From contig NZ_QJHK01000003.1 of the NCBI RefSeq assembly GCF_003202435.1, positions 124,001-188,000 on the forward strand: a DNA stretch of 64,000 nt, read 5' to 3'. This document shows positions 1 through 8,658 of the stretch, piece after piece. The notes beneath the pieces were generated by a model, which was not told the DNA's origin, made no database searches, and saw only the letters and a list, made by a program, of their open reading frames with translations. Every line of letters starts with the position of its first letter. Position 1 is the first letter of the stretch. Source of the DNA: Flavobacterium cheongpyeongense (GTDB taxonomy: Bacteria > Bacteroidota > Bacteroidia > Flavobacteriales > Flavobacteriaceae). Made by a program: the position numbers and the translations under genes.

Positions 1-2
1 AT

Positions 3-386
3 TATGGCGACCTTGACCTTATAATATTTAAAACAGACCGGCAGCTGAACCGTCCTGCCTTGGAGTGGGAAAAATCAAAAGCTCTGAAGAAAGGCGACGA
101 AATCTATATGCTAGGTTACCCTATGGGACTACCCCAGAAACTTGCCATTAATGCTGACTTATCCGATAATTCTCATCATCAGTATTTTTATACTTCGCTT
201 GACAGTTTTCAGGGTAATTCTGGGTCGCCAGTATTTAACTATCAAACACATAAGATAATAGGCGTACTTGTATCAGGATATGTAGATTATGAGCTTCATG
301 GTGATTGTTATAAAACTGCTATATGTCGGCAACCATATTGTACTGGAGAAAAAGTAATGCGTATTGAGTTAGCTTTTGATGATTAA
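3..386 (+). CDS. Trypsin-like serine protease, C-terminal part (5' end outside window)
   Basis: The frame is open from the first bases of the window and ends at 386, so the N-terminus lies upstream; the TTG at 60 is an internal codon, not a convincing start. Two protease signatures are visible: YGDLDLIIFK near the left edge fits the block around the catalytic Asp of trypsin-like (S1-fold) proteases, and FQGNSGSPVFN fits the catalytic-Ser block. The His block would be upstream. Such proteases occur both as housekeeping enzymes and as partners in defence loci; the adjoining island favours the latter, but this is inference. Family assignment is fairly sure, role unknown. Confidence 0.75.
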   Translation, partial: YGDLDLIIFKTDRQLNRPALEWEKSKALKKGDEIYMLGYPMGLPQKLAINADLSDNSHHQYFYTSLDSFQGNSGSPVFNYQTHKIIGVLVSGYVDYELHGDCYKTAICRQPYCTGEKVMRIELAFDD

Positions 387-412
387 TTGTAAAAGCTAAT
401 TTATAAAAAGTA

Positions 413-570
413 TTGTTTCTTACTAACGTTTAAAAGAGATGATTTGGAGGGGAAAGTAGTCAAACCTCACATCGATGAATTATATAGTATAATTGCTCAA
501 GATTATCATAATTGGGGATTTCCACGAATTTGGCACTGTAATAGAATCGTTTATGGTAGAAGTATATAAT
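413..570 (+). pseudogene. Possible gene remnant without start codon
   Basis: A frame with protein-like composition (it includes KPHIDELYSIIAQDYHNWGF) runs to a stop at 568-570. It has no plausible start and is preceded in frame by a stop near 390. It looks like the 3' stub of a decayed gene at the island's left end. I do not recognise the family, and it may be chance coding potential. Confidence 0.25.
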
Positions 571-708
571 CAGAAATGAGCTTTATATCAACTGCCCTCT
601 TTTAATACGGTATATATTTTGTTAGACACTTATGTTAAGTAGTGATATAAAAAAATATTTAAAGAATAAAACTACTGTGTTTCAGTGGCTTTGTTTGTTT
701 TTGTGCGA

Positions 709-785
709 GCTGTCAGAGATTGCAATCGAAAACTTAATCCCAATCTTAACATTTTTTGAAAATATAAAATGAGATATTTGGTAAA
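709..785. repeat. Composite intergenic repeat, copy 1 (diverged)
   Basis: The segment shares a run of blocks with copies at about 5299-5381 and 7607-7680: a GTCAG(A/G)GA-like start, an AACTTAAT-like block, a run near ACATTTTTTGA and an AATATAAAATGA-like end. This copy is the most diverged; it lacks the clean hairpin and the palindromic tail seen at the other two. Confidence 0.5.
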
Positions 786-1022
786 TTGAGAGGGATGTTG
801 CGGTAGCATTTTTTAAAATTTATCTTTATTCTCTTTTCCTGACCTTTAAAAATATATCTATGCCAAATTTATCTAAAACTTGCTTTTTCACTGTCTCTTT
901 ATATGATCAAGTGCTGCATCAACTGCATCATCTTCTCCATCGTTTAATGTACTATCATCACATGTTTATCATTAGCAACAACTATACCAACAGCTTTACT
1001 AAATCAAACAGGCAGCCAAATC

Positions 1023-1454
1023 ATGAAAAGACTCAAAGATAACTTATTCGCTATAGATGTACCATTGTGGAGTACGCAACATGAACTTTACTATACCTCA
1101 GATTATACAGTAGTTAAATACCCTGCTCCCTGGGGATGGGGAAGAATTAAAATTCTGAAGGAAGAATATAAAATCATCGGTACTATTACCTCAGACACCA
1201 TTGATTTTGACCCTGCACCATTTTTGTCTTTAAGAGTTGCTGAAGACACACCTCCTTATCAGGAATACAGATTACATGATTACTTTGGTATTTTTCCTTC
1301 GTACACCGAAAATCCCGTTGAAGCTTTTCGATCTCTTTTCTATTTTTATTATCTCCCTGATAATCTTCCGCTGGATTTTGACGAGTGGCCCGAAGAACGC
1401 GTAATTATTCAAGACAAAATACTTTTGTTGCAAATGGTTAACTTTACCTCTTAA
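1023..1454 (+). CDS. Hypothetical protein, 143 aa
   Basis: I do not recognise a family. The product is a soluble-looking protein of 143 residues with many aromatic residues and no signal peptide or membrane segment (for example YPAPWGWGRIKILKEEYKI, and an acidic C-terminal part). The ATG at 1023 is the first start in frame. It ends 13 bp before the DUF4365-like gene on the same strand, so the two are probably co-transcribed with 3282-4037 as one accessory operon. Some restriction-associated or immunity-type proteins look like this, but nothing in the sequence fixes a function. Confidence 0.6.
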   Translation: MKRLKDNLFAIDVPLWSTQHELYYTSDYTVVKYPAPWGWGRIKILKEEYKIIGTITSDTIDFDPAPFLSLRVAEDTPPYQEYRLHDYFGIFPSYTENPVEAFRSLFYFYYLPDNLPLDFDEWPEERVIIQDKILLLQMVNFTS

Positions 1455-1467
1455 AATTGGTAACCTT

Positions 1468-3285
1468 ATGAAACAATATGACTTTGACGATGTGAATCTC
1501 CCTAAAGTAAACCCGAATGAAGACCTGGAAACAATTTCTAACAATTATTTCAGGCCACTTTTTACCGTAGACAAATTTGAAATACGCTCAGAAACCGCAA
1601 GAGACAAAGGAATCGATTTTCATATTGAACTTAAAAAGGAACAATCATCGGGTGATTCGGTGTATACGAATTTCAGATTCGCTGTGCAGCTAAAGGCAAC
1701 CGAAACGGTTCAGGCAAATACCGACGGAAGCTTCAGCATACAGATTTATTCATCAAACATTAATTATCTGCTTAATAATGGGATGCCCGCCTTTTATGTT
1801 TTTTATCACCAACCAACCCTGTCGTTTTATTATGAGAATGTCAACAGTTTTGTAGCTGAGCTGCAAAAGAAAGATGGCGAATGGAACAAACAGGAAAAGC
1901 ACTCACTACGATTCAGCAAGCTGCTTGACGCTACCGTAATAGCGGATATTTACAAAGAAACATTTGACAACGGAATTTTATTGCGGCAACTTAACCAGTT
2001 CCTGAAATTTCCTGTTGCGAAAGATAACGTCGGCGGTGTTATTATCGATGCCAATAACGAGGTTTACAGCGTAGCCGAGAACATTGCCTACATCGATCAA
2101 TTCGGACCGGATCTCGTCAATGGGCACCAGTTTAATTTTATCATTGAAATTGAGCAGCGATCGCACCCGCGAGCAGAAGTTCCGCCTCGATTTAATCTCA
2201 TTTGTGGAATCGCATATTTCCAAAGAGGAAACATGTATAAGGCGATGGAACTTTTGAAACTGGCACAACAAAAATTGCAAAGCTTTGAGCCTGAAGTGCA
2301 GGCGATGCTCACCTATACTTTGCTAAATACTAAGTTCTTATTGGGTATTATGAGCAAACAGGATTTTGACAAGGAAATGTTAAAAATTACAGATACTAAA
2401 AATTCAGGATCGTTCTTCGCCATCGAAAAAGCTTATAACGAACTTTCAAGCCATAAGGTTAAACCGTCAATAGGCATCAAAAAGTTCTACAAAACGATAC
2501 GTGACATTATTAAAAAGGACCAACGAAACGCACATATGCGAATTACAGCTTATGCCAAAATCCTGGATGCTGAAGCGATATTACTTTTTCATGACCTGGA
2601 AATAAACTTCACTTATATTATCAGGTATACTAAAAAACCATTGGAGAGCAAGGTCTATCTGGAATTTCTTAAACTCGGAAAGGCTTACCTGCAACGTATG
2701 GACCTGCTTACTGATTTTGCCTTAAAAAATGGATACTTCCTCGGCGTCAGTAATCTTGCATCATCAAAAATAGAATGGAACTACAAGAAAATTTTTCACA
2801 AACATCTGCTCAGCCACTGGAATAACAGATCATTTGACCTTAATGCACCACTGAATCAGAACGATATAGCCAGCCTTGTTGAAGGTTGTGAAAAACTGGA
2901 TAAAATTGCGGGTAGTTACGAAATGCTGGAACATCGTGAGAATATGGTTTCGTGCCTTAATACGAAATATGAAATACTGCATTTTCTCGGGAATATCGAA
3001 GAAGCAAAACTAACGAAGGAAAGAATTGTTAACATTATTGAAGCGAACGATTTTGTAGGACTGAAGGCCCGGCACGAAGACATGATTAACGGACGTACCG
3101 CACACGAGCGGTTTATTAAAGATTATACTCTTAGATTAAACGGGATTCAGGATCTAATTGATAAGATTGGAATTGAAATTCCCGACGACCTTTCGGAAGA
3201 TATATATGAACGGAATGAAAAAGAACCTGAGTGGACCGTTTCCGATTTTTTTGAATTTAAGTTCCCATACCAACCTGAATCATGA
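1468..3285 (+). CDS. DUF4365-like nuclease domain protein with helical-repeat tail
   Basis: 605 residues. The N-terminal ~150 residues resemble DUF4365, a PD-(D/E)XK-type nuclease family: GIDFHIEL (Asp50, Glu54) followed by FAVQLKAT (Gln74, Lys76) gives the D...QxK spacing, and FYVFYHQPTLSFYYE is typical of the following strand pair. From about residue 170 the protein is helical and TPR-like (PPRFNLICGIAYFQRGNMYKA then long helices), suggesting a sensor or scaffold region. The stop overlaps the next gene's start by 4 bp (ATGA), so the two are translationally coupled. A nuclease plus HNH-like partner in an island suggests anti-phage defence; this is inference from domain and context. Confidence 0.65.
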   Translation: MKQYDFDDVNLPKVNPNEDLETISNNYFRPLFTVDKFEIRSETARDKGIDFHIELKKEQSSGDSVYTNFRFAVQLKATETVQANTDGSFSIQIYSSNINYLLNNGMPAFYVFYHQPTLSFYYENVNSFVAELQKKDGEWNKQEKHSLRFSKLLDATVIADIYKETFDNGILLRQLNQFLKFPVAKDNVGGVIIDANNEVYSVAENIAYIDQFGPDLVNGHQFNFIIEIEQRSHPRAEVPPRFNLICGIAYFQRGNMYKAMELLKLAQQKLQSFEPEVQAMLTYTLLNTKFLLGIMSKQDFDKEMLKITDTKNSGSFFAIEKAYNELSSHKVKPSIGIKKFYKTIRDIIKKDQRNAHMRITAYAKILDAEAILLFHDLEINFTYIIRYTKKPLESKVYLEFLKLGKAYLQRMDLLTDFALKNGYFLGVSNLASSKIEWNYKKIFHKHLLSHWNNRSFDLNAPLNQNDIASLVEGCEKLDKIAGSYEMLEHRENMVSCLNTKYEILHFLGNIEEAKLTKERIVNIIEANDFVGLKARHEDMINGRTAHERFIKDYTLRLNGIQDLIDKIGIEIPDDLSEDIYERNEKEPEWTVSDFFEFKFPYQPES

Positions 3286-4037
3286 TTTGTCAACTCTGTA
3301 CAGAAGATAAAAAACTCATAAAGAATTCGCATATCATCCCGAATTTTCTTTATCGGGGATTGTTTGATGCCAAGCATAGGCTTGTGAGTATAAATCTTGA
3401 TGATTTTAGTGACGCTATTTACCACCAAACGGGGTTTAAGGATAAGGACATCCTATGTGAGCAATGTGAAAACGAGGTGTTGAGTAAGCTGGAACGGTAC
3501 GCTGCCAATACGATTTTTGGTGATCATACTAAACTTGAAACAGAACAGTTTGCCGGTGATGCAATACACGTTCCTTATATCCGGTTTAAAAATTTAGATT
3601 ACACTACTATTAAGTTGTTCTTATTATCTATTCTCTGGAAATCACATATTTCGAAGAATCCATTTTTTAGCCAGATTGATCTGGGTCCAAAATATGCTGA
3701 GCAATTGCGGAAAATGATTTTTGAGAATTATGCTGGGCCCGAAGATGCTTTTGAGGTTGTATTGGTCAGACCTGACACTAACGGAACGAGACCTACAAAA
3801 TCAATGGTTGCACCACGATGTATTAAAGAAGACAGCAATACTGCATATGTCTTCCATATCAATGAAATCATGTATCATTTTAATATTTCTCCACATAACA
3901 AACTATCAATGTTTGAAAAGGGTATCATTAAAAAAAACGGCATCTTAGATATTGCCATTATCAAAGGTGAATTTGGGGCAGGGTATTTTGATAGTTTTAT
4001 GGGCAAGAAAATCAAGCTTAATCCAAGGCATTCATAA
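3282..4037 (+). CDS. HNH-like zinc-binding protein
   Basis: 251 residues. The N-terminus has a treble-clef/HNH-like layout: CQLC at residues 3-6, SHIIPNFLYR near residue 16, then ILCEQCENE near residue 58 giving a second CxxC. These are the metal ligands and catalytic-His region of HNH-type endonucleases. The rest is alpha/beta with no membrane segment. It overlaps the stop of the DUF4365-like gene by 4 bp, so production of the two is coupled and they may form a complex. No nearby gene encodes a methyltransferase that would make this a classical restriction pair. Nuclease activity is a family-based inference. Confidence 0.6.
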   Translation: MICQLCTEDKKLIKNSHIIPNFLYRGLFDAKHRLVSINLDDFSDAIYHQTGFKDKDILCEQCENEVLSKLERYAANTIFGDHTKLETEQFAGDAIHVPYIRFKNLDYTTIKLFLLSILWKSHISKNPFFSQIDLGPKYAEQLRKMIFENYAGPEDAFEVVLVRPDTNGTRPTKSMVAPRCIKEDSNTAYVFHINEIMYHFNISPHNKLSMFEKGIIKKNGILDIAIIKGEFGAGYFDSFMGKKIKLNPRHS

Positions 4038-4084
4038 CCATAAACAATTCAAAGAAGGTTACTTTAACTGATTATATTTTAATT

Positions 4085-5050
4085 ATGAAACCAGAAATAA
4101 TACAGGAAGATATTTTACAAAGAGTTATTTTCCCATCACAAAATAATCACAGTGATTATATTGACAATGACATTAGAAGGATATTTGAAGCAGATGGAAA
4201 ACACGAATACGAAAACAAAATATTCAATGAGACAGTTGCGTTGTGCCTGCCTGACACGAAGGTAAAAATTATAATACGAAATTGTGATTTCAAAAAAGGG
4301 TTGGTTGTGCGCAGAACTGATGCAGGCAGCGATAAGGAGTACAGCATTCACATTTATAAAACAAATATTCCAAATAAGCTTGTCCTGCCTTCCTGGGATG
4401 CATGTAATAAAATTGATATTGATACTTGCAAAGTTGACAAACTTTATGTAACGGGAAAAAATAAAAAAATCAGTTTTTATAGTTCTACATTATCTGAATT
4501 TCATGCGGAATATGGGCGGTGTAAATTATTTAAAGTAGAAAATTCGGCTATAGAAAAATTTTCATTATTTAAGTTTGAAAGTTCTAAAGTAGAATTTGAC
4601 ACTGACGACCTTGCTATACGCGATAAAAAAAGGTTCATTACCAGAACGGCGCAAACATTTGACGAAGTTTCAGAAATCTATCATAAGCTTGTATTGAAAA
4701 GTGCCAAATCAATAAAAGCCAAACGCCAAATTAATTACCAGCTATCGAAGGCCACTTCAAATTGGACAAGTTTAATTTTCGGGTATTTTTTTAAACCACT
4801 TTATGTGATATATTGGATGATTGGGGTTGTAATAGTTTATGCCGGATTGTACCATTTATTGCTTCACATCAATTTTGTACAGGCTCTTTATTTTTCGGCT
4901 TATACATTCTTGACAATTGGATTTTCAGATGTCGGGCAGTTGTCTGATGCTTCCATTGCGAAAGCAATTTTAATTTTTACGGAAGGATTGTTTGGAATTA
5001 CTTATTGTGCTGCATTTTTAACATCAATAATTAATTCTTCAAAGAAGTAA
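4085..5050 (+). CDS. Two-helix ion-channel (Ion_trans_2-like) protein with beta-repeat N-terminus
   Basis: 321 residues. The C-terminal ~90 residues hold two hydrophobic helices (FKPLYVIYWMIGVVIVYAGL and the final AILIFTEGLFGITYC region) around a pore loop with TIGFSD at residues 277-282. This matches the selectivity-filter position of K+-type channels (TVGYGD-like). The N-terminal part has short alternating strands (KLYVTG, KKISFYS, KLFKVENS, EKFSLFKFESSKVEFD) reminiscent of a pentapeptide or beta-helix domain. It starts 48 bp after the HNH-like gene on the same strand. Channel proteins in defence islands can be membrane-depolarising effectors; this role is inferred from location. Confidence 0.65.
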   Translation: MKPEIIQEDILQRVIFPSQNNHSDYIDNDIRRIFEADGKHEYENKIFNETVALCLPDTKVKIIIRNCDFKKGLVVRRTDAGSDKEYSIHIYKTNIPNKLVLPSWDACNKIDIDTCKVDKLYVTGKNKKISFYSSTLSEFHAEYGRCKLFKVENSAIEKFSLFKFESSKVEFDTDDLAIRDKKRFITRTAQTFDEVSEIYHKLVLKSAKSIKAKRQINYQLSKATSNWTSLIFGYFFKPLYVIYWMIGVVIVYAGLYHLLLHINFVQALYFSAYTFLTIGFSDVGQLSDASIAKAILIFTEGLFGITYCAAFLTSIINSSKK

Positions 5051-5257
5051 GAAAAGGTCTTCTGAATTAAAGATTTTTTAGATAAGATATGAAATGATTT
5101 TCAAATAACTCCCCCTATGATTTTCCTCGACAAAGGCAGAAATAAATTTATTCAAAGCCGTTTTTAAATTTTGATTATCAGGTTATGGATACTTTTATTA
5201 TTTTAATTCTTTTTTTTTACTAGGATTAATGCGTTACATAGGAAAGCATGTTTAAAG

Positions 5258-5381
5258 AATGGCGCCTGTCTTCAGTTGGCGCCATTTGGCATTGTGGGGC
5301 TGTCAGGGACTACAGTTGAACACTTGATATCTATGTTGACATTTTTCGAGAATATAAAATGAAATATTTCGTAACGTTTGG
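5258..5381. repeat. Composite intergenic repeat, copy 2 (hairpin plus core)
   Basis: The hairpin has arms AATGGCGCC / GGCGCCATT at 5258-5266 and 5278-5286 around an 11-nt loop. It is followed by the core at 5299-5381, which begins GTCAGGGACTACAG. On the reverse strand the core reads like a decayed tRNA T-arm and acceptor (GTCCCTGACAG...). The layout matches copy 3, where the hairpin sequence differs but the pairing is kept. Confidence 0.6.
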
Positions 5382-5510
5382 CCGATAAACGAGGTTGCTG
5401 ATCAAAGCGAGCCGAGTTCGCTCTGCTGAAGATAAATAATGTTCGTGAAAAGCAACTTCCGACTACCTAAATCTCGGCAATTTCGACTTAGTGGCGGTTA
5501 GACGCTGACA
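5374..5510. repeat. attC-like imperfect palindrome A
   Basis: The element lies immediately 3' of the reverse-strand ATPase gene. Internal arms GAGGTTGCT and AGCAACTTC pair with one wobble. The gene-proximal end contains GTTAGAC (reverse strand GTCTAAC, a fit to the RYYYAAC half-site of integron attC sites), while the far end GTAACG fits only loosely. It is homologous to elements at 7681-7771 and 16775-16886. No integron integrase gene is in the window, so recombination activity is unproven. Confidence 0.4.
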
Positions 5511-5516
5511 TAGTAG

Positions 5517-7247
5517 TTAAACCAATACATCCCGAATGAGTTTTTTAATAACAAGGTTTTCAAGTTTAGCTGCAATTGGTGAAACATTATCTTGATGATC
5601 TTTCCAATGCATGCCCTCATTATAAATTACTCCAAGTAAATAATGTGATTCTGGAGAAACTACACCCATTTCCTCTGCTTTTTCAAGTTTGCTTCTCGTT
5701 TTATGAATTGCCAAAAATGTATCCCTTGCTTGCTGACTTTGAAGTTTATTATAAGCTATTTCCTCGATTCGTACGCGAACAGCACCGCAAACTGCAAATG
5801 GGTCGTATGGTTGATTGTTTAAATAGTTTTGAGCTTGGTCTGTCAAGTATTGGTTAAAGTTGTTTGCTTCTCCCCAAAGTTCACGAATTCCTAATGCTCG
5901 AAACTCGGCACGTTTATTAATTACACTAGGATCGTAATGAAGTAGGTATTTTGAAACATCGTTCTGAATTGACACATGTTCTCTATTGCGCAACAATGTA
6001 GTCATACTCGGATTAACCTGAACTGTTGATGCATCTAAAAAGTAAACCTTTTGATTGCTAAAAGCAAAATTTTTAAAATACTGTGGATTTAAGTGTGTTA
6101 AGATAAGTGGATATAATCTTTTTCCTCGTGAAGAATATTCTTTTATAAGATTGGTTATATAATATTGTGCGGCTGTTAAATTGGCATCATCAAGATAATC
6201 GAATACTTCATCAATTATCAAAATATTTGCTTCCTTTTTCAATTCTCTTTTAGCTTTAAATAGCATAGCAATAAAAGTTAAAATATCTCGCTGACCATTA
6301 GATATACTTACAGCTGGAGGAAATTTTACAATCAATTTCCCTCCCGTTTCGCTGGCTCGAATATTTTGCCATGTACTATTAAAATCTGCTAAAGTTGTAT
6401 CAAATTCTTGTTTGTCTAATCGATAGTTGTTAAATACGCAAGCATTTTTGAAAGAATCGGGATTCTGATTAAACATCCAGATTAATTGAATAGCTACGAG
6501 ATAACTTTTTGACTCTGAGTTATAACCTAAGTCAAAACTATGAATAAGGTCACCTAAATTATTTAAGTAATCAATTTGTTTTAGTTCCTGTAGCTGATTA
6601 TCTCTTATCCAATCGGTTAATATTTGCGTAGAGCCAGTTTGTAAATTTATTTGGTCAATGACAGCATTAGTCTGTGCGTTAATTCTGTTTCCATTTGCAC
6701 GTTGCAAAAATTGATATAGTTCACTGATTTTTTGCATCAAAGTAAGATTTGATAATGCAGCTGTAGCATTCGGTAAAACTTTAGAATTAGATCCAAATCT
6801 CTCCTGTAAATCACGATAAGAATAATCAAATCTAATTCTATCCGGTATACGATCAATCAAAACAATATCTTTTATTTCTAAACTAGCAGTTGCCCTACCA
6901 TAGATTGATCCGATTCCACGTGGTTTCGTGTTATTATTAATTACAAAATAATCGAATTCAGTACTTATCGAATTTGTTGTATTAGTCGCTTCGACATTGA
7001 CGATAGAATTGTCGGGCTTTTGGTATTGTAATCTAATTCGAGGAAGGTTAGCGGTATTGCATTGATAACAGTCATCATCTTGCAATATTATTCTTCTATT
7101 GTTCATTGATTTGAAAGCGGTAGCTAGAGAACTTTTTCCAAATCCATTAGGCGCGACAAGTAAACTAGGTTTATTTGGAAAAATGTCAAGATTAAAAGTT
7201 TTACGATGAATTCCTTTTATGTTTTCTATTTCGATAATTTTTATCAT
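5517..7247 (-). CDS. AAA/ABC-type ATPase, probable defence protein
   Basis: 576 residues. The N-terminus is typical of RecF/SMC-like ATPases: IIEIENIKGIHRKTFNLD followed by Walker A APNGFGKSS at residues 32-40. An SNGQRDILTFIAMLF segment fits the ABC signature region and ILIIDEVFDYLDD fits Walker B. No Toprim nuclease motif typical of OLD proteins is obvious in the C-terminal third, which is alpha-helical. The gene stands alone, bounded on its 3' side by the palindromic element at 5374-5510. Lone ATPases of this type are frequent in defence islands, usually with a nuclease domain or partner; the effector function here cannot be read from the sequence. Confidence 0.7.
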   Translation of the reverse strand: MIKIIEIENIKGIHRKTFNLDIFPNKPSLLVAPNGFGKSSLATAFKSMNNRRIILQDDDCYQCNTANLPRIRLQYQKPDNSIVNVEATNTTNSISTEFDYFVINNNTKPRGIGSIYGRATASLEIKDIVLIDRIPDRIRFDYSYRDLQERFGSNSKVLPNATAALSNLTLMQKISELYQFLQRANGNRINAQTNAVIDQINLQTGSTQILTDWIRDNQLQELKQIDYLNNLGDLIHSFDLGYNSESKSYLVAIQLIWMFNQNPDSFKNACVFNNYRLDKQEFDTTLADFNSTWQNIRASETGGKLIVKFPPAVSISNGQRDILTFIAMLFKAKRELKKEANILIIDEVFDYLDDANLTAAQYYITNLIKEYSSRGKRLYPLILTHLNPQYFKNFAFSNQKVYFLDASTVQVNPSMTTLLRNREHVSIQNDVSKYLLHYDPSVINKRAEFRALGIRELWGEANNFNQYLTDQAQNYLNNQPYDPFAVCGAVRVRIEEIAYNKLQSQQARDTFLAIHKTRSKLEKAEEMGVVSPESHYLLGVIYNEGMHWKDHQDNVSPIAAKLENLVIKKLIRDVLV

Positions 7248-7568
7248 ATTGATATAGTTTTAAATTGACTGAGATATACGTTTTACATATTTGTAACTCA
7301 GAAATAGATAGTTATTTCTGCCAAGATATAACAAAGTAACCGTTGATATTTACGGATTTCCACAATGCTTGTGATTAATTTATATATGTTTGCTCTTTTA
7401 AGTGATCTACCTTAATCATGGGTGCTTATGCGCTACGTAATCAAGCACAAGTTTTTACAATAGTACACAAAACTGAATACTACAATTGATGTTTTTAATA
7501 AATTGAGATCTGTTTTTGAAACAATAAAAATTAAGCTAAGTAATTTATGAAGTATGTTAACAAAAAAA

Positions 7569-7680
7569 AACAACGCCATTGGATCCGATCGCGTTGTTTG
7601 TCTTTCTGTGGAGTATCAGGGACAGAAATCCAAGACTTAATACCAATTTGACGTTTTTCGACAATATGAAGTAAATAACT
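7569..7680. repeat. Composite intergenic repeat, copy 3 (hairpin plus core)
   Basis: The hairpin arms AACAACGC (7569-7576) and GCGTTGTT (7591-7598) are followed by the core at 7607-7680 starting GGAGTATCAGGGACAG. On the reverse strand the core contains GGATTTCTGTCCC and TGATACTCCA, which resemble a T-arm and acceptor 3' half of a tRNA. The hairpin differs in sequence from copy 2 but keeps position and pairing. Confidence 0.6.
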
Positions 7681-7771
7681 GCTAACGTTTCGATTGTAAC
7701 CGTCAGTCAGGGATTAAAACGAACTGAGTTTTCCTGCCGAAGATAAACTTTCTTGGTGAAATTATAAACTT
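7681..7771. repeat. attC-like imperfect palindrome B
   Basis: The element starts GCTAACGTTTCG and is alignable with palindrome A through shared blocks such as GAGTT and GAAGATAAA. It abuts the stop codon of the reverse-strand gene at 7772. Read from that gene it ends CGTTAGC, close to but not matching the GTTRRRY core. Pairing is weaker than in element A. Confidence 0.35.
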
Positions 7772-8566
7772 CTAGTTATCGGAATCTTTGCGATTGAGGT
7801 TACCTGTAGTTGCTGTCTCAAGAATTTTCAACCGATTACAAAGCAAATCTCTCATTTGAATATCTAGAGCCTCAACCTTTTCAAATTGATTTTCTGTTGT
7901 TTCTTTGTATTTGTTTTGAATCGATAAAAGTTCTTCAATCATTTCATACCTGATTTTTGATTGTTCGGAAGGATTATTCTTTTCAATAACTAAGCGCATT
8001 TCAGCTTTTATAAATGCGTCAAAAAGAGAATAAGTAGTACTTGATACGATTTTATGTAATTCAATTACTTCAGCAATGAGTTCTTCTTTTAAAGCAGTAA
8101 ACTCATTATCATGCATAAATAGTGTAAGATGTGCAGCAGCCAAGTCATATTCATATTGTCTTTCTTGATATTCTAAATAAGTCAGCCTATTGATTTCTCT
8201 ATAATTTTCTAGATCATATTTAAAAAATGAAAATCTAATTAAAGAATATATCCAAACAGATTTTCGTTTGTTGAAATCAAATATTGCTTCTCGCTCAGCT
8301 GATTTTATATCTAATTGATGCTGATTAGTAAGTAAAAGGTGAGCTTTTAAAAATTCATTTTGTTGCAATAAATCAGATTTTATATGTTCTATAATTTCAG
8401 TTATTTCTCCAATATCTTCCTTCGTTGCTTGATTTGTTGCTTTGGATTCGAAATATTTAGGCCAGTAAATTTTAAATATATAAAATACAGATAAAGAGAA
8501 AATGATAACAGCAACTTCTAAAATGTAAGGTATAATTTTTTCCATTAGATCATTATTTAGATGCAC
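7772..8566 (-). CDS. Membrane-anchored coiled-coil protein
   Basis: 264 residues. A single N-terminal hydrophobic helix (IIPYILEVAVIIFSLSVFYI, residues 11-30) is followed by a short basic stretch and then a long helical, probably coiled-coil cytosolic part. The ATKEDIGEITEIIEHIKSD segment after the membrane helix is a pattern seen in many uncharacterised prokaryotic membrane proteins of accessory regions. No catalytic motif is visible. It stands as a single gene between palindromic elements on both sides and is transcribed toward lower coordinates like its neighbours. A role as a membrane sensor or effector is possible but unsupported beyond topology. Confidence 0.55.
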   Translation of the reverse strand: MHLNNDLMEKIIPYILEVAVIIFSLSVFYIFKIYWPKYFESKATNQATKEDIGEITEIIEHIKSDLLQQNEFLKAHLLLTNQHQLDIKSAEREAIFDFNKRKSVWIYSLIRFSFFKYDLENYREINRLTYLEYQERQYEYDLAAAHLTLFMHDNEFTALKEELIAEVIELHKIVSSTTYSLFDAFIKAEMRLVIEKNNPSEQSKIRYEMIEELLSIQNKYKETTENQFEKVEALDIQMRDLLCNRLKILETATTGNLNRKDSDN

Positions 8567-8574
8567 GTAAATAC

Positions 8575-8655
8575 AATTAAAGCTAAAATTTCGCCGGATG
8601 AGCTCTTTGCGTGTAAAAATAACAACTTTCGGCTTCCATTGTTAGTGAAATTTTA
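8575..8655. repeat. attC-like imperfect palindrome D
   Basis: The short spacer between two reverse-strand genes contains TTTCGCCGG and TTTCGGC blocks near its two ends and CTAAC on the reverse strand just after the Mrr-like gene's stop codon. It resembles the other 3'-end elements in size and position, but its consensus fit is the poorest of the four. Confidence 0.25.
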
Positions 8656-8658
8656 ATT

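Larger units (their letters stand above)
387..1022. other. Gene-poor stretch with a decayed repeat
   Basis: Apart from the possible remnant at 413-570, the stretch contains copy 1 of the composite repeat (about 709-785) and AT-rich sequence. A 60-codon frame at 860-1042 overlaps the start of the next gene, has a His/Thr/Tyr-rich low-information translation, and is not counted as a gene. Confidence 0.5.
5051..5516. other. Gene-free stretch with hairpin, composite repeat and palindromic element
   Basis: No coding frame of note. It contains AT-rich sequence up to about 5250, a perfect 9-bp-stem hairpin at 5258-5286, copy 2 of the composite repeat, and an imperfect palindrome ending in GTTAGAC at 5499-5505, directly next to the 3' end of the reverse-strand ATPase gene. 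Confidence 0.6.
7248..7771. other. Gene-free stretch with hairpin, composite repeat and palindromic element
   Basis: The left part (7248-7560) should hold the promoter of the reverse-strand ATPase gene but shows no clear box. The right part holds copy 3 of the composite repeat and a palindromic element that abuts the 3' end of the gene at 7772-8566. Confidence 0.5.

Noticed and set aside
860..1042. 60-codon forward frame before the 143-residue gene
   Set aside because: Low-information His/Thr/Tyr-rich translation, overlaps the next start, no RBS or neighbour support.
709..7680. Functional tRNA genes in the composite repeats
   Set aside because: Only the T-arm and acceptor halves are recognisable and they are decayed; no cloverleaf forms.
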